A DNA stretch of 64,000 bases from Oceanobacillus halotolerans (GCF_010993955.1 NZ_WIXL01000003.1:124001-188000), one strand, 5' to 3'. Shown: positions 17,568 through 26,580, counted from the stretch's first letter. The notes: a model not told the origin generated them from the sequence alone. Program-made: numbers and translations.

Positions 17568-18434
17568 CTATTTTTCTAACCACTCATCAACCTTATCTGG
17601 GTTATCTTCCACCCATTCTTTAGCTAATTCCTCAGGTGCTTTTCCTTCATCAAGGGCCATTATCCATTCCTCGACCCCATCCAACGTCAGTTTCATATTC
17701 GAAAATAACGTATAAGCTGTAGGTGATTGTTCTTTTAAATCAGGAGTAACCCCAATTTGAACATCGTCTAGCTTCCAAACGTTTTCAGGATCATCTAAAA
17801 ATTTGATATCTAACCTAACGAACATAGGGTGAGGGCGCCAGGCATTAAAGACAATTCCACCTTCATTTTCCATTACACTTTCAGCTTGAGCAAGCATTGC
17901 AGCAGTGCTACTGTTCTTTATTTCAAAATCCTGCATGTCATAGGCTTCAACCATTTCTTCGGTTGTTTGTGCCATTCCGCTCCCAGGATCGATTGCATAA
18001 ACTTCTTCATTAAATTCATCTTTATATTCTATTAGATCCTCAATCGAATTCACATGGTCCATATATGTCGGAACAGCTACTCCTATTGGCATATCAGAAT
18101 AAAGTGTTCCTGCCACTTCAAATTCACCCTTATATTCCTCTAAATAGGAACTTTGTAGATTCGGAGACCAAATATCTATAAATGCTTCAATTTCCTTATT
18201 GGCTAAAGCCTCATACAAAATCCCAACCTGTCCCTCTTCAATATTCACTTCATATCCTTCTTGTTCTAGGATTTCCTTCGTTAAATATGCAGGAACTGTT
18301 GCGTAATCATAAGGATCTAATCCGATTGATATCGTTTTTTGTTCTTCATTATTTTCGCTTCCGTTGTTGTCATTGCTTTCTTCTTGATCACCGTTACATG
18401 CAGTAAGTACCGTGACAATTGTTAGAATTAACAA
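17568..18434 (-). CDS. Glycine betaine/choline-type ABC substrate-binding lipoprotein (OpuAC family)
   Basis: A 288-residue lipoprotein of the OpuAC family. A hydrophobic N-terminus ends in the lipobox LTAC, followed by an acidic Asn/Glu linker and the ligand-binding domain (about 35-285). It should bind a quaternary amine osmolyte. No permease or ATPase gene is adjacent. The listed start is TTG at 18434, which has no binding site and gives a signal peptide without positive charges. Reading upstream in frame, GGGAG precedes an ATT at 18465-18467 that would begin MKFTNITVKS, a proper lipoprotein signal. ATT may therefore be the real, or a mutated, start. Confidence 0.85.
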   Translation of the reverse strand: MLILTIVTVLTACNGDQEESNDNNGSENNEEQKTISIGLDPYDYATVPAYLTKEILEQEGYEVNIEEGQVGILYEALANKEIEAFIDIWSPNLQSSYLEEYKGEFEVAGTLYSDMPIGVAVPTYMDHVNSIEDLIEYKDEFNEEVYAIDPGSGMAQTTEEMVEAYDMQDFEIKNSSTAAMLAQAESVMENEGGIVFNAWRPHPMFVRLDIKFLDDPENVWKLDDVQIGVTPDLKEQSPTAYTLFSNMKLTLDGVEEWIMALDEGKAPEELAKEWVEDNPDKVDEWLEK

Positions 18435-18570
18435 GATACTTTTTACCGTAATGTTTGTAAATTTAATAATTCTCCCATCCTTTAACTATTCATTAAGTGT
18501 GCTTACGTGTTTCCTTTTCACCCCCTGCTACTTCTTCACACTCCAAATATTATAATAACACAATTACTAG

Positions 18571-18600
18571 GGTGCCTGTCACTAACCAGATTTTGTCGAA
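18571..18600. repeat. GTGACAGGCACC motif, copy 1 (inverted)
   Basis: GGTGCCTGTCAC followed by ATTTTGTCGAA, the inverted form of a motif also seen at 28636-28664, 52830-52858 and 62446-62476, and partly at 62146. Confidence 0.6.
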
Positions 18601-18746
18601 TGGAAAAAATGTCAATTTACCCCTAGCAAACACTGTCAGTAATAGGAAATACTCTTTATGACTTTGATAAAAAACCTCTTTCTTACTACAATATTCGCGC
18701 TTTTTCGCTATTACGTTGAGTCTCATCTAAATTGTAATATTCTTTA

Positions 18747-19026
18747 AGAGGTTGTTCAAAAAGTCCGGTGAATATGACACATCGAATTTCTTCGTTAGCT
18801 TGCTTTTCCGTTGCTCATGTATTAAATGAACTAAGGAACTTCTACTAAAACCGTCCACGTCCTGTGACCAACGTAGAAGTCACCACATCCTGTGGAAGTC
18901 CGCTACTCAAAGCTACGCTGCCTCGAACTTCCGACTTACAGGACGTACTAGTGTCGGCGTTGTAACAGGACGCCTGAGACCTTAGCCGACTCGGTCCTTT
19001 TAATCCTCCTTTTTAAACACGCACTT
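18747..19026. repeat. MITE-like dispersed repeat, copy 2
   Basis: A 280 bp copy with ends GAGGTTGTTCAAAAAGTCC and CCTCCTTTTTAAACACGC. Compared with copy 1 (7867) it carries an extra 60 bp insertion (about 18842-18900) of the ACAGGACGT module in reverse orientation, as well as the standard forward module near 18941-18985. Confidence 0.8.
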
Positions 19027-19099
19027 TAAAATAATTCACAAAAAGATGCCACCTTTTTCCTGTTTTGTTCGATTATATGGGTGAAAGGAGGTGATCGAC

Positions 19100-19324
19100 A
19101 TGGCACAAGCCAATTTATTCGATTCCGCACTTCGTATCGTCTTATATGATGGGGAGGATATTATGACAGGGGATCCAATTTATAAGTACAAAACGTTCAA
19201 TAACGTGAAAACAGAAGCAACACCAGATCAGTTGTTAGCTATTGCTAATGCTTTCGTTGGCCTACAAGAACGTTCTCTTACCAAAATCGAACGCAAGGAT
19301 AGCTCCGACATTTACGAAAGTTAA
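19100..19324 (+). CDS. DUF1659 family protein
   Basis: A 74-residue DUF1659 protein, recognised by its small size, the central YKYKTFNNVKTEATPDQL pattern and its position directly before a DUF2922 gene. The function is unknown. The start at 19100 follows a near-consensus AAAGGAGGTGATC site; the GTG at 19091 falls inside this site. The operon continues with DUF2922 and YvrJ genes, an arrangement common in Bacillaceae. Confidence 0.88.
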   Translation: MAQANLFDSALRIVLYDGEDIMTGDPIYKYKTFNNVKTEATPDQLLAIANAFVGLQERSLTKIERKDSSDIYES

Positions 19325-19367
19325 CGAGTAGTAAAGTAATTCAAATTAATAGAAAGGAGGATTTCTA

Positions 19368-19583
19368 ATGAAAAAATTAGAGCTTAAATTTCTAAATAAG
19401 GATGGTAAAACGGTCACATATTCACTTGAAAAACCAATAGAGCCTGTTGATCCAGAAGCGGTTAAAGCAGCAATGGATGAAGTAATCACTCAAAATGCAT
19501 TCACATCAAGTGGTGGTGATATCGTCGAAAAGAAAAGCGCACGTGTAGTTGATCGCACTGTAGAAGATATTGATATTTCCTAA
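19368..19583 (+). CDS. DUF2922 family protein
   Basis: A 71-residue DUF2922 protein. It begins MKKLELKFLNKDGKTVTYSL and has the acidic VDPEAVKAAMDEVI middle, both typical. Such proteins are paired with DUF1659 and YvrJ proteins; no function is known. AGAAAGGAGG precedes the ATG. The gene is followed by a terminator-like hairpin, so the YvrJ gene downstream may be read less strongly. Confidence 0.88.
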   Translation: MKKLELKFLNKDGKTVTYSLEKPIEPVDPEAVKAAMDEVITQNAFTSSGGDIVEKKSARVVDRTVEDIDIS

Positions 19584-19608
19584 TCAAGGGGGATTATAAA
19601 TACAATGG

Positions 19609-19640
19609 AACAGACCAGTGGCTTATCCTCTGGTCTGTTT
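19609..19640 (+). terminator. Terminator after DUF2922 gene
   Basis: AACAGACCAGTGG, a short loop, then CCTCTGGTCTGTTTT, followed by an incomplete T-run. It may attenuate transcription into the YvrJ gene. Confidence 0.7.
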
Positions 19641-19676
19641 TAGTCAATTGGAATAAAGGAATGTAAATATTGCTGA

Positions 19677-19792
19677 AAGTCGTGCAGGATGAGGTGATAA
19701 TCGTGCAATCAGACGTGTATATCATGCAAATACACGTTAAAGTCATGCGACTATTCCTCAAAGTCATGCGATAACACGAAAAAGTGCGCAAT
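19677..19792. repeat. 21-bp phased degenerate repeat array 1
   Basis: The core TCGTGCA/TCATGC recurs exactly every 21 bases: CGTGCA or CATGC[AG] begins at 19681, 19702, 19723, 19744 and 19765. The sequence between cores is poorly conserved. The same unit in the opposite orientation forms arrays at 52684 and 60313. Confidence 0.85.
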
Positions 19793-19827
19793 GACTCCTA
19801 TTATTTCATAGATTGGAGGGTTCATCA

Positions 19828-19971
19828 ATGGAGACATGGATATCTTTCGTGACAGAAGTTGGCTTTCCTATTATGGTGACATTTTATTTACTTCATCGTA
19901 TTGAAGGAAAACTGAATGACTTGATCGGATCGATTCATGCATTACCAGAAAAAATGCGAACAGATCCATAA
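19828..19971 (+). CDS. YvrJ family small membrane protein
   Basis: A 47-residue protein too short for most ORF lists. METWISFVTEVGFPIMVTFY forms one hydrophobic segment and is followed by LLHRIEGKLNDL, the characteristic YvrJ pattern. GGAGGG lies nine bases before the ATG. It completes the DUF1659-DUF2922-YvrJ set. The family has no known function; the membrane segment and Leu-rich tail suggest a small membrane-bound partner. Confidence 0.88.
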   Translation: METWISFVTEVGFPIMVTFYLLHRIEGKLNDLIGSIHALPEKMRTDP

Positions 19972-19978
19972 ATAATTA

Positions 19979-20005
19979 GGGCGTGTGCAAAGGACGCGCC
20001 CCTTC
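19979..20005 (+). terminator. Terminator of the YvrJ gene
   Basis: GGGCGTGT and ACGCGCCC pair around GCAAAGG, followed by CTTCTTTGT, eight bases past the stop. Confidence 0.75.
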
Positions 20006-20119
20006 TTTGTATCCAAGACTCGTCAAACAAGTGGGAAACTAGGCTATTTCCTAAAAGATTGGTGCTTATTCAAGTTTGAATCTTAATTAGTCTCTCTCCT
20101 TACATAGTATCACACGACC

Positions 20120-20953
20120 TCACTTTACTAGTTTTTCGGTTTCTGACACCAATTCATTTAATAGATCAATACTTTGTCTTGTTCGTTGACTATCAGCTGA
20201 AAGCATTGTGAATAGTCGATCAACCCGTTTTTTATAATTCACCGGTTTAATAGGAAACATTTCAATCATTTGTACTGCTTTTTTTTCATTAATACAGTAA
20301 TTTTCATTGAGCGCAAAAAGGACTTGATTAAGACAACTAATAATCCGAAAAGCGTGTCCCGCAACATAAGAAATGTCGTCTTTGTCCACATTATCCATCG
20401 TGAATAGAAGGGAGAAATTGGCTTCAAACATAAAATAGCTAACGATTGCATCTTGTAATGGTTTTGGATACGGTGTCGTCTTTTCTTTTAATTCCGCAAT
20501 TTGGTTTGTTGGATCTGCTAAAATATTACAAATTGCTATTTCTCCCATATACATCACACTTAAATACGCATGTGGATGACCAGCATGATAATGTGAGGTA
20601 ACATTTCCTACTAAGCTATCATCGATTACCCGTGATACTTTATGGATATCCCGAAAAATGAGATCTACATGATAACCGTCTACAACGAGCCAGCCTCCGC
20701 CATTGATCCAGTCACCCCACTCCCCAAGGGAAGTTAAAAGGTTCTCATGGTGTTCATCATCTAGTTGTGTCGCAATCACACCAACTGGCTCTACTTGAAA
20801 ACCTGCTTCTTCGTCATAGTAGATGCCAATATCAATATCAGCGTCATGATGATGGGTGTCTCTAGCCCGTGATCCACCCAATACAATACCAACAATACCA
20901 GGGATTCCTTCTAACGCTTTCGAAACTCTTTTAATTGTATTTTGTACAGTCAT
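20120..20953 (-). CDS. Nucleotidyltransferase-domain protein
   Basis: A 277-residue protein with the polymerase-beta-like nucleotidyltransferase signature: LGGSRARD near residue 25 and the acidic pair DADIDIG near 38-44. This is the layout of aminoglycoside nucleotidyltransferases and their uncharacterised relatives. The C-terminal half is alpha-helical. The substrate is unknown; resistance cannot be inferred. It is transcribed alone. Confidence 0.82.
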   Translation of the reverse strand: MTVQNTIKRVSKALEGIPGIVGIVLGGSRARDTHHHDADIDIGIYYDEEAGFQVEPVGVIATQLDDEHHENLLTSLGEWGDWINGGGWLVVDGYHVDLIFRDIHKVSRVIDDSLVGNVTSHYHAGHPHAYLSVMYMGEIAICNILADPTNQIAELKEKTTPYPKPLQDAIVSYFMFEANFSLLFTMDNVDKDDISYVAGHAFRIISCLNQVLFALNENYCINEKKAVQMIEMFPIKPVNYKKRVDRLFTMLSADSQRTRQSIDLLNELVSETEKLVK

Positions 20954-21086
20954 GTAAACTCATCCTCTACTTTTTTCTGCTGCTAATTCTCCTAGTTTAT
21001 GTGTAATAGAACAATTTATTTTTCTCAATATAACTAATTTTAAAATTATTATAACAAAAAATCCAGCTTTTTTAGTTATCCTTTAG

Positions 21087-21210
21087 TTAGAAAAACTCGC
21101 ATTCGCTCGTCCTTTAGCGAATGTGTTAGTTTTTATTATACTTGGGACATTAAAATTTTAGCAATGTCGAGTCTACTTCTTAGCTAAAATTTTATACTTT
21201 CCTAACGTGG
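21087..21210. repeat. Short hairpin repeat R4, copy 3
   Basis: TTAGAAAAACTCGCATTCG through CTTTCCTAACGTGG, about 124 bp, near-identical to 14596-14719 and here placed directly before structured repeat copy B. In copy 1 it lies directly after structured repeat copy A. Confidence 0.75.
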
Positions 21211-21425
21211 AACAAAAGCTAGAAGCACCTTGGTCACCCCCGATTAGAAAACTTGGCTTGTCGCCAATTGGCGAAAGCCTTAGTCGCACTTATGCAATAA
21301 GAATGTTTTGTTTCTTATCTGCCAAGCATAAGCCAAGCCTCGCCGTGGCGCTTTTTGCGCGTAATGCGGGTTAACTTATGACCTCGAGGGGAGATCCGCT
21401 AGCGGCTTATTTATCCTTTTTTCCA
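21211..21425 (+). repeat. Structured dispersed repeat M3, copy B (decayed right side)
   Basis: Starts AACAAAAGCTAGAAGCACC and keeps the upper arm TCGCCAATTGGCGA, the GCATAAGCC/CTTATGACC pairing and GACCTCGAGGGG. The GTGGC hairpin has become GTGGCGCTTTTTGCGC, and the right basal arm is lost, so this copy appears to be decaying. Confidence 0.8.
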
Positions 21426-21529
21426 AAAAATAATAATCAAGATACATGCAAATCAATTCGTGAAACGTTTATAATAGAAAATGCGAAAATTTACGATAAT
21501 AGTAAAAAAAATTAGGGAGGGCTACAAAA

Positions 21530-22444
21530 ATGAGTCAAACAACGATACGGTTATTACAACATGAGGATTATCCTTACATAGAAGCAATGGATACTGGTAT
21601 AGAGGATGATTATGTACCACGAGTTTTTGATCACCTCGTAACTGGTAATAATCGATTATACGGTTTGTTTACAAATGATCAATTAGTTAGTATGGCTGGT
21701 TATACTATCTATGCTGGCCGCTATGCCATGCTAGGTCGATTAAGAAGTGACCGTCGTTACCGTGGAAATAACTATGCCACGACAAATGTTTCCCATGTAC
21801 TAAACGAAGCGTTCCAACTAAACGGGATTCAGTGGGTTGGTGCCAATACGCAAGAAGAAAACACACCTGCTCGTCGAGTTTTAGAAAAAATTGGCCTTAA
21901 GGTTTATTCTACGCTACATGGTGCTACCACAGATGATACATCCATGTTAGAAACTGGTGCGAAAACCTGGCAACCCATTCATTCGATAAAGCAAAAGAGA
22001 GATTGGCTTCAAGCTGTTTATGTTCAATCAGCAACCGTATTTCCATATGAGTGCTATTATGCCTTCCCTGCTTCAGATGAATTATTCTCTGATGATGATT
22101 TACAAAAATGGTCTTTCTTTGAAAATGAAGCAAAAACGCGCATCGTTATTACGAAATATGATCAAAAAAAGCACCATTATTTACATACCGTGTATCCATG
22201 GCATGATATGACTGAGCAAAATGGGTTATGGGAAACGATTGCAAATGAATATCGCAAGCTACAAACTCAAACAGAGGAAGAAACTTATATTTGGATGGAT
22301 ATGACGAAAGAAAAAGCTGCATCCCTTCCTTCTAACCATCAATTTAAATTACCTTCACCATGGATGTTACATGGCATGGAGCGTGCGGAATGGGAGCAAA
22401 GTAAAGCTCAAATACAAAAACCAAAAACAATAGTGGGGAGATAG
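21530..22444 (+). CDS. GNAT family N-acetyltransferase, two-domain
   Basis: A 304-residue protein. Residues 1-135 form a GNAT domain with the acetyl-CoA-binding region SDRRYRGNNYATTNV (about 73-87) and an N-terminal beta-strand start IRLLQHEDY. Residues 140-300 have no motif I recognise but contain many aromatic residues. The substrate is unknown. The start follows AGGGAGG. The gene converges on an amidohydrolase gene and shares its terminator hairpin. Confidence 0.82.
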   Translation: MSQTTIRLLQHEDYPYIEAMDTGIEDDYVPRVFDHLVTGNNRLYGLFTNDQLVSMAGYTIYAGRYAMLGRLRSDRRYRGNNYATTNVSHVLNEAFQLNGIQWVGANTQEENTPARRVLEKIGLKVYSTLHGATTDDTSMLETGAKTWQPIHSIKQKRDWLQAVYVQSATVFPYECYYAFPASDELFSDDDLQKWSFFENEAKTRIVITKYDQKKHHYLHTVYPWHDMTEQNGLWETIANEYRKLQTQTEEETYIWMDMTKEKAASLPSNHQFKLPSPWMLHGMERAEWEQSKAQIQKPKTIVGR

Positions 22445-22456
22445 CTCCTCCCCACT
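22432..22456. terminator. Bidirectional terminator between convergent genes
   Basis: AGTGGGGAG and CCTCCCCACT pair around ATAGCT. The left arm overlaps the last codons of the acetyltransferase gene; the amidohydrolase stop lies 14 bases to the right. Confidence 0.7.
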
Positions 22457-22469
22457 TTCCACTATTCTA

Positions 22470-23726
22470 TTAAACTGGAACATTTGTCTTCTGAATGTTT
22501 TTCACTACTTTTCCATTTTTCATCACATATTCAATGTTATTTGTGTCTTCTAGTGATGCAATATGGGCAAGTGGATCTGTTTTCGTAATGATGAGATCTG
22601 CTTCTTTCCCTTCTTCAAGGGTTCCAAGATGGTCATCCCAGCCCATGCATTCTGCTGCAACTTTTGTTGTTGCAACAATTGCCTCCATTGGACTCATGCC
22701 AGCCTTACACATTAAATCAAGTTCGCGCAAATTCGTTCCATGTGGCATTACACCAGCATCTGTACCCATTGCAATTTTCACACCTGCTTTGTATGCTTTT
22801 ACAACACTTTCATGATGTGCTTCCACTGCTTCCTTCGCTTTTTCCAATGCATACCCTGGAATCACATCACTTTGTTTTGCTTGTTCCAACACGGAAACAG
22901 GAGCGAGTAGAGTTGGTACAAGATAGGTTCCATGCTGTACCATCAATTCAAAAGCTTCATCATCTAAATATAGACCATGTTCAATAGAGTGTATGCCGGC
23001 ACGTACCGCATTTTTAACCCCTTCTGCACCCTGAGCATGTGCCATTACCTTTACCCCTTTACGAAATCTAGCTTCTCTAACCATAATTTCTAATTCTTCC
23101 TGGGAAAATTGCGTGAATTCAGGATGATCAGTTGGACTCATAACACCACCAGTTGCATGAACCTTAATAATATCAGCACCTGCACGTAGCATCTCTCTCA
23201 CTTTTTGATGCACTTGATCAGGTCCATCACATAGACCATCTGGCATAGACGGATAACCTGGACTAGTTTTATCAATGCCAGACAACATCCAGTTATCGCC
23301 ATGTCCACCAGTAATCGTAAGTGGGTTAATACTAATTTGCATCCGCGGACCTTCTAATAATCCTTGTTCCACAGATTGTTTTACACCAATATCCATATGA
23401 CCCGCATCCCTGACAGAGGTGATCCCAGCATTTAGTGTATTTTTCATATAATGCATCGCTTTATAAAATTTCATGGAGAACGGATTTTCTAGTTGTTTTG
23501 CTAATCCTTCCTGCTCAAACATTAAATGAACATGTGTATCAAATAAGCCTGGAAGTATAAAACCATTATTGGCATCCACTACTTCAACATCATCCACATG
23601 TGGAAGGTCCTGTTCCCTTCCTACCTCTACAATTTTATTTTCTTTTAACAAAACCGCACCATTTTTAAGTGGTTCGCCACCATTTCCATCAATTACCGTT
23701 CCGTTTTTAATTAGCGTATAACTCAT
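22470..23726 (-). CDS. COG1228-type metal-dependent amidohydrolase, paralogue 1
   Basis: A 418-residue amidohydrolase of the imidazolonepropionase-like COG1228 group, which includes bacterial Xaa-Pro dipeptidases. Metal-site motifs in order: LPGLFDTHVHL with HxH (about 62), the lysine in IIKVHATGGV, histidines in MAHAQGAEG and SIEHGLYLD, and the aspartate in AMGTDAG. It is a clear paralogue of the gene at 24997. The polytopic membrane protein gene between them suggests uptake and hydrolysis of the same small compound (inference). Confidence 0.9.
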   Translation of the reverse strand: MSYTLIKNGTVIDGNGGEPLKNGAVLLKENKIVEVGREQDLPHVDDVEVVDANNGFILPGLFDTHVHLMFEQEGLAKQLENPFSMKFYKAMHYMKNTLNAGITSVRDAGHMDIGVKQSVEQGLLEGPRMQISINPLTITGGHGDNWMLSGIDKTSPGYPSMPDGLCDGPDQVHQKVREMLRAGADIIKVHATGGVMSPTDHPEFTQFSQEELEIMVREARFRKGVKVMAHAQGAEGVKNAVRAGIHSIEHGLYLDDEAFELMVQHGTYLVPTLLAPVSVLEQAKQSDVIPGYALEKAKEAVEAHHESVVKAYKAGVKIAMGTDAGVMPHGTNLRELDLMCKAGMSPMEAIVATTKVAAECMGWDDHLGTLEEGKEADLIITKTDPLAHIASLEDTNNIEYVMKNGKVVKNIQKTNVPV

Positions 23727-23771
23727 ATTAACACTCCACTCCCTTTATTTAGAATTATTAGAATTATTCTC

Positions 23772-24962
23772 TTATAATGTACCAACTAAAATACTTGCTA
23801 TCATAATGGACGCAACAGTAACTGTCGTAAATCCACCAACAATCATCGGTGTTAAAATATCATTAAAAATTAACTCTCGTTCTTTTTTGTTGGACCCAAC
23901 ACTACGGGAAACTTCTTCACAAAGGATATAATCACCAGGGAAGCCAATTAAAGCAGTTAACGCTACTGGTAATCCTTTATGGATATCCCATTTAAATACT
24001 TTGGACATAATCGTACCACCAATGATGATCCCTACAATTCCAACTGTTAGAATTAATAGGACCTCTGGTAAAACTTCTGCAAACATTCCTGGGGTAATGC
24101 CGTCCATCGATGTTAGAGTAACAACGATAATCATTGCCATCGAAAGACCAAAGGAATTTGCTCGTTCCATCATATTTCCTTGATAGAATTTGAAATAGGA
24201 ACCAATAATCCCAATAGCTAACGCCCACAAGCTATAATTAATTGGTGTTACTTCTCCTAAGACGATGGCAATAGCACCACCAACGAAAACTTGTGCTAAC
24301 AAGACAATTTGAGTTTGATATTTTTCGGGTAATAGAGAGGTTCGCTTCGGTTTCTTTTCCTCCTCTTGTTCCACACTTTCCTCTGCCAATGCTGCAGCTG
24401 TTTCGGTATAGCTGCCATCTTTAATTCGTTTTTGTAATTTCACCCCATACTTCCGTAAAAAATTAGACGCTAGTGGCATTCCAATGAATCCTTGTATCCC
24501 GAGTATTAAGGCTGGTATCGTAATTAAACTTGCTTGGCCAATTTCCTGCAGTTTCTCAGATGTAATGACGAAGGCTAAGATACCACCAGTTAATGGACCT
24601 ACCCCAGCAACAGATGACTCATAACCAATAATTGGCATACAGATCAAAATAATTAAAATTGCCGCCACTACAATTCCTGATAATGCAATCAATACTGTTT
24701 TCCATTGTTGTTTTAATTGTTCAAATGGAATCAATGTCCCCATATGAACGATTAAAGGTGCAGGCATTAAAGCAGCAAATGCTGCTAGATTAGCCTTTTC
24801 GACTAAGTTGCTTGGGAAAACCCCAAACCATACTAGTAGCAAATAACCAGCTAAGACCACAAATAACATGGGAACTCTAGCTCTTGAAACAATCGAAATA
24901 TATTCTCCAAAGGCAAAAAGTAAGAATATCATCGCAAAGGCGACCATTGGCAGGTCAAACAT
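23772..24962 (-). CDS. Polytopic membrane protein, probable transporter
   Basis: A 396-residue integral membrane protein with about ten to twelve hydrophobic segments and one charged cytoplasmic loop near residues 178-210 (rich in Glu and Lys). The glycine-rich GVGPLTGGILAF segment and the pseudo-symmetric halves look like a carrier, but I do not recognise the family with certainty. Its place between two related amidohydrolases in one operon suggests it imports their substrate. The ATG follows AGGAGG-like sequence. Confidence 0.75.
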   Translation of the reverse strand: MFDLPMVAFAMIFLLFAFGEYISIVSRARVPMLFVVLAGYLLLVWFGVFPSNLVEKANLAAFAALMPAPLIVHMGTLIPFEQLKQQWKTVLIALSGIVVAAILIILICMPIIGYESSVAGVGPLTGGILAFVITSEKLQEIGQASLITIPALILGIQGFIGMPLASNFLRKYGVKLQKRIKDGSYTETAAALAEESVEQEEEKKPKRTSLLPEKYQTQIVLLAQVFVGGAIAIVLGEVTPINYSLWALAIGIIGSYFKFYQGNMMERANSFGLSMAMIIVVTLTSMDGITPGMFAEVLPEVLLILTVGIVGIIIGGTIMSKVFKWDIHKGLPVALTALIGFPGDYILCEEVSRSVGSNKKERELIFNDILTPMIVGGFTTVTVASIMIASILVGTL

Positions 24963-24996
24963 GGCATCACTCCTCCTATTTTTTTAAACATATTTA

Positions 24997-26226
24997 TTAT
25001 GAGATGTCTTTTAGTAATTCACCTTTCACATATACTTGTTTAATATTGTCGGTATTCACTAAGGTGGTAACATCTTCAAGTGGGTTTCCTTCAACCACTA
25101 GTAGATCTGCTTGTTTTCCAGCTTCGATCGTTCCTAGTGTATCCTCGATTCCAAGTGTTTCGGCTGCAGTCTTGGTACCTGCCTGGATCGCCTCTGAGGC
25201 ACTCATCCCAACATCTTTTACTAACAATTCTAACTCCAGTCCATTCTCCCCATGGTCAACTGGATCACACCCAGCAAAGTCTGTACCTAAGGCGATTTGT
25301 ACACCTGCTTTATAAGCCTTAACCATATGTTCCTTGTGTGTTTCATAGACTCGTTTCGCTTTTCTAATTCCAAATTCTGGCACTCCGTGGAGGTGACCTC
25401 TTTCAACAATCCGTTTGACTATCGATAATGTCGGTACAAGATATGCGGATTGCTTAACCATTAAGTCAATACCTTCATCATCAATGTAAATACCATGTTC
25501 AATTGTTTTTACTCCTGCAACGAGGGCATTTTTGATCCCTTCTGCTCCTTGTGCATGTGATGCAACATAGGATCCTACTGCCTCTGCCTCATGCACAATA
25601 GCTTTAATTTCATCAACTGTGAATTGAGGCCAGCGTGGATCATCTTTTTCAGAAAGAACACCACCAGTCGAGCAAATTTTAATTAAGTCTGCTCCAGCAC
25701 GAAACTGCTCACGAGCTGCCTTCATACAATCTGGCACACCGTCACAAATGCGGGATGTATTAAATTCAGGTGGAAGCATATGCATATCACCATGTCCAGC
25801 TGTTTGGCTAAGGACTTGGTTAGACGTTTGGATGTTTGGACCTTTATACTGCCCTTCCTCCATCAATGTCTTAATATGTACGGCAAGAATACTGCCAACA
25901 TCCCGTACTGTCGTAAAACCTGCATTAATGAGCTTTGGCATATCATTTAACGCTCTTCCCATCTGTACTTCTGTGGGTTCTAGGGCCGAAGCTGCAAGGT
26001 TTAAACTTTTTCCACCCATAATATGAACGTGAGCATCGATTAACCCAGGCATTACAGTTTTCCCTTGCAAATCAACTACCTCGGCAGTTTCAGGTACCTT
26101 TACACTGTTTGCCTCTCCAATTGCTACAATCTTCTCTCCTTCTACTAAAATCCCAGCATTTTGAACTACTTCGCCTCCATTTCCATCAATTAATGTAGCA
26201 CCTTTTAAAAAAACTGAATTCCCCAT
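24997..26226 (-). CDS. COG1228-type metal-dependent amidohydrolase, paralogue 2
   Basis: A 409-residue relative of the protein at 22470. The order of metal-site motifs is the same: MPGLIDAHVHIMGG (HxH near residue 66), LIKICSTGGV, ASHAQGAEG, TIEHGIYID and ALGTDFAG. It differs by having IKICS where its sister has IKVHA. Prolidase-like or related peptidase activity is possible from family knowledge but cannot be read from the sequence. It is the first gene of the three-gene operon. Confidence 0.9.
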   Translation of the reverse strand: MGNSVFLKGATLIDGNGGEVVQNAGILVEGEKIVAIGEANSVKVPETAEVVDLQGKTVMPGLIDAHVHIMGGKSLNLAASALEPTEVQMGRALNDMPKLINAGFTTVRDVGSILAVHIKTLMEEGQYKGPNIQTSNQVLSQTAGHGDMHMLPPEFNTSRICDGVPDCMKAAREQFRAGADLIKICSTGGVLSEKDDPRWPQFTVDEIKAIVHEAEAVGSYVASHAQGAEGIKNALVAGVKTIEHGIYIDDEGIDLMVKQSAYLVPTLSIVKRIVERGHLHGVPEFGIRKAKRVYETHKEHMVKAYKAGVQIALGTDFAGCDPVDHGENGLELELLVKDVGMSASEAIQAGTKTAAETLGIEDTLGTIEAGKQADLLVVEGNPLEDVTTLVNTDNIKQVYVKGELLKDIS

Positions 26227-26580
26227 CTTCTCATCCTTCCTACTTACTTTATAGTTGAGTAACCTAAGATCCTAGTAAAAGATTTACTAGATTATAGTTG
26301 TGTGGAATTAATAGTCTGATTTTTTTTAAATTAATGACTATTATAAGAGTCTTCTCATCGCTCGTCAACACTATTTTTATAAAAATTAAAATATTTACAA
26401 AAATAAATAAATAACCTATCCTATTTCTTCCTTTGTGTTACGATGATGGAGTTTTTGTATGGTTCAGTGTTATGTTCCATATTTCAATTTTCGCTTGGCA
26501 GGATTCAGTCTTCACAGGTCGAGGTTCAGGTTTCGCTTGGCATTTACATGGAGACAGCCGGAATTTCCAAAAAACAAAAA
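26227..26580. other. Intergenic region upstream of the amidohydrolase operon
   Basis: Contains the presumed promoter of the operon in the first 150 bases (very AT-rich). Further on, TTTCGCTTGGCA occurs twice (about 26487 and 26530) with GGTTCAGG-like sequence between, a small degenerate repeat. No gene with a convincing start is seen. Confidence 0.45.

Noticed and set aside
19677-19792. CRISPR array
   Set aside because: The repeat unit is 21 bp with only about 7 conserved bases and no constant-length unique spacers between identical repeats; no cas genes are present.
20120-20953. Aminoglycoside resistance gene
   Set aside because: Only the general nucleotidyltransferase signature is present; no family-specific features of known resistance enzymes were recognised.
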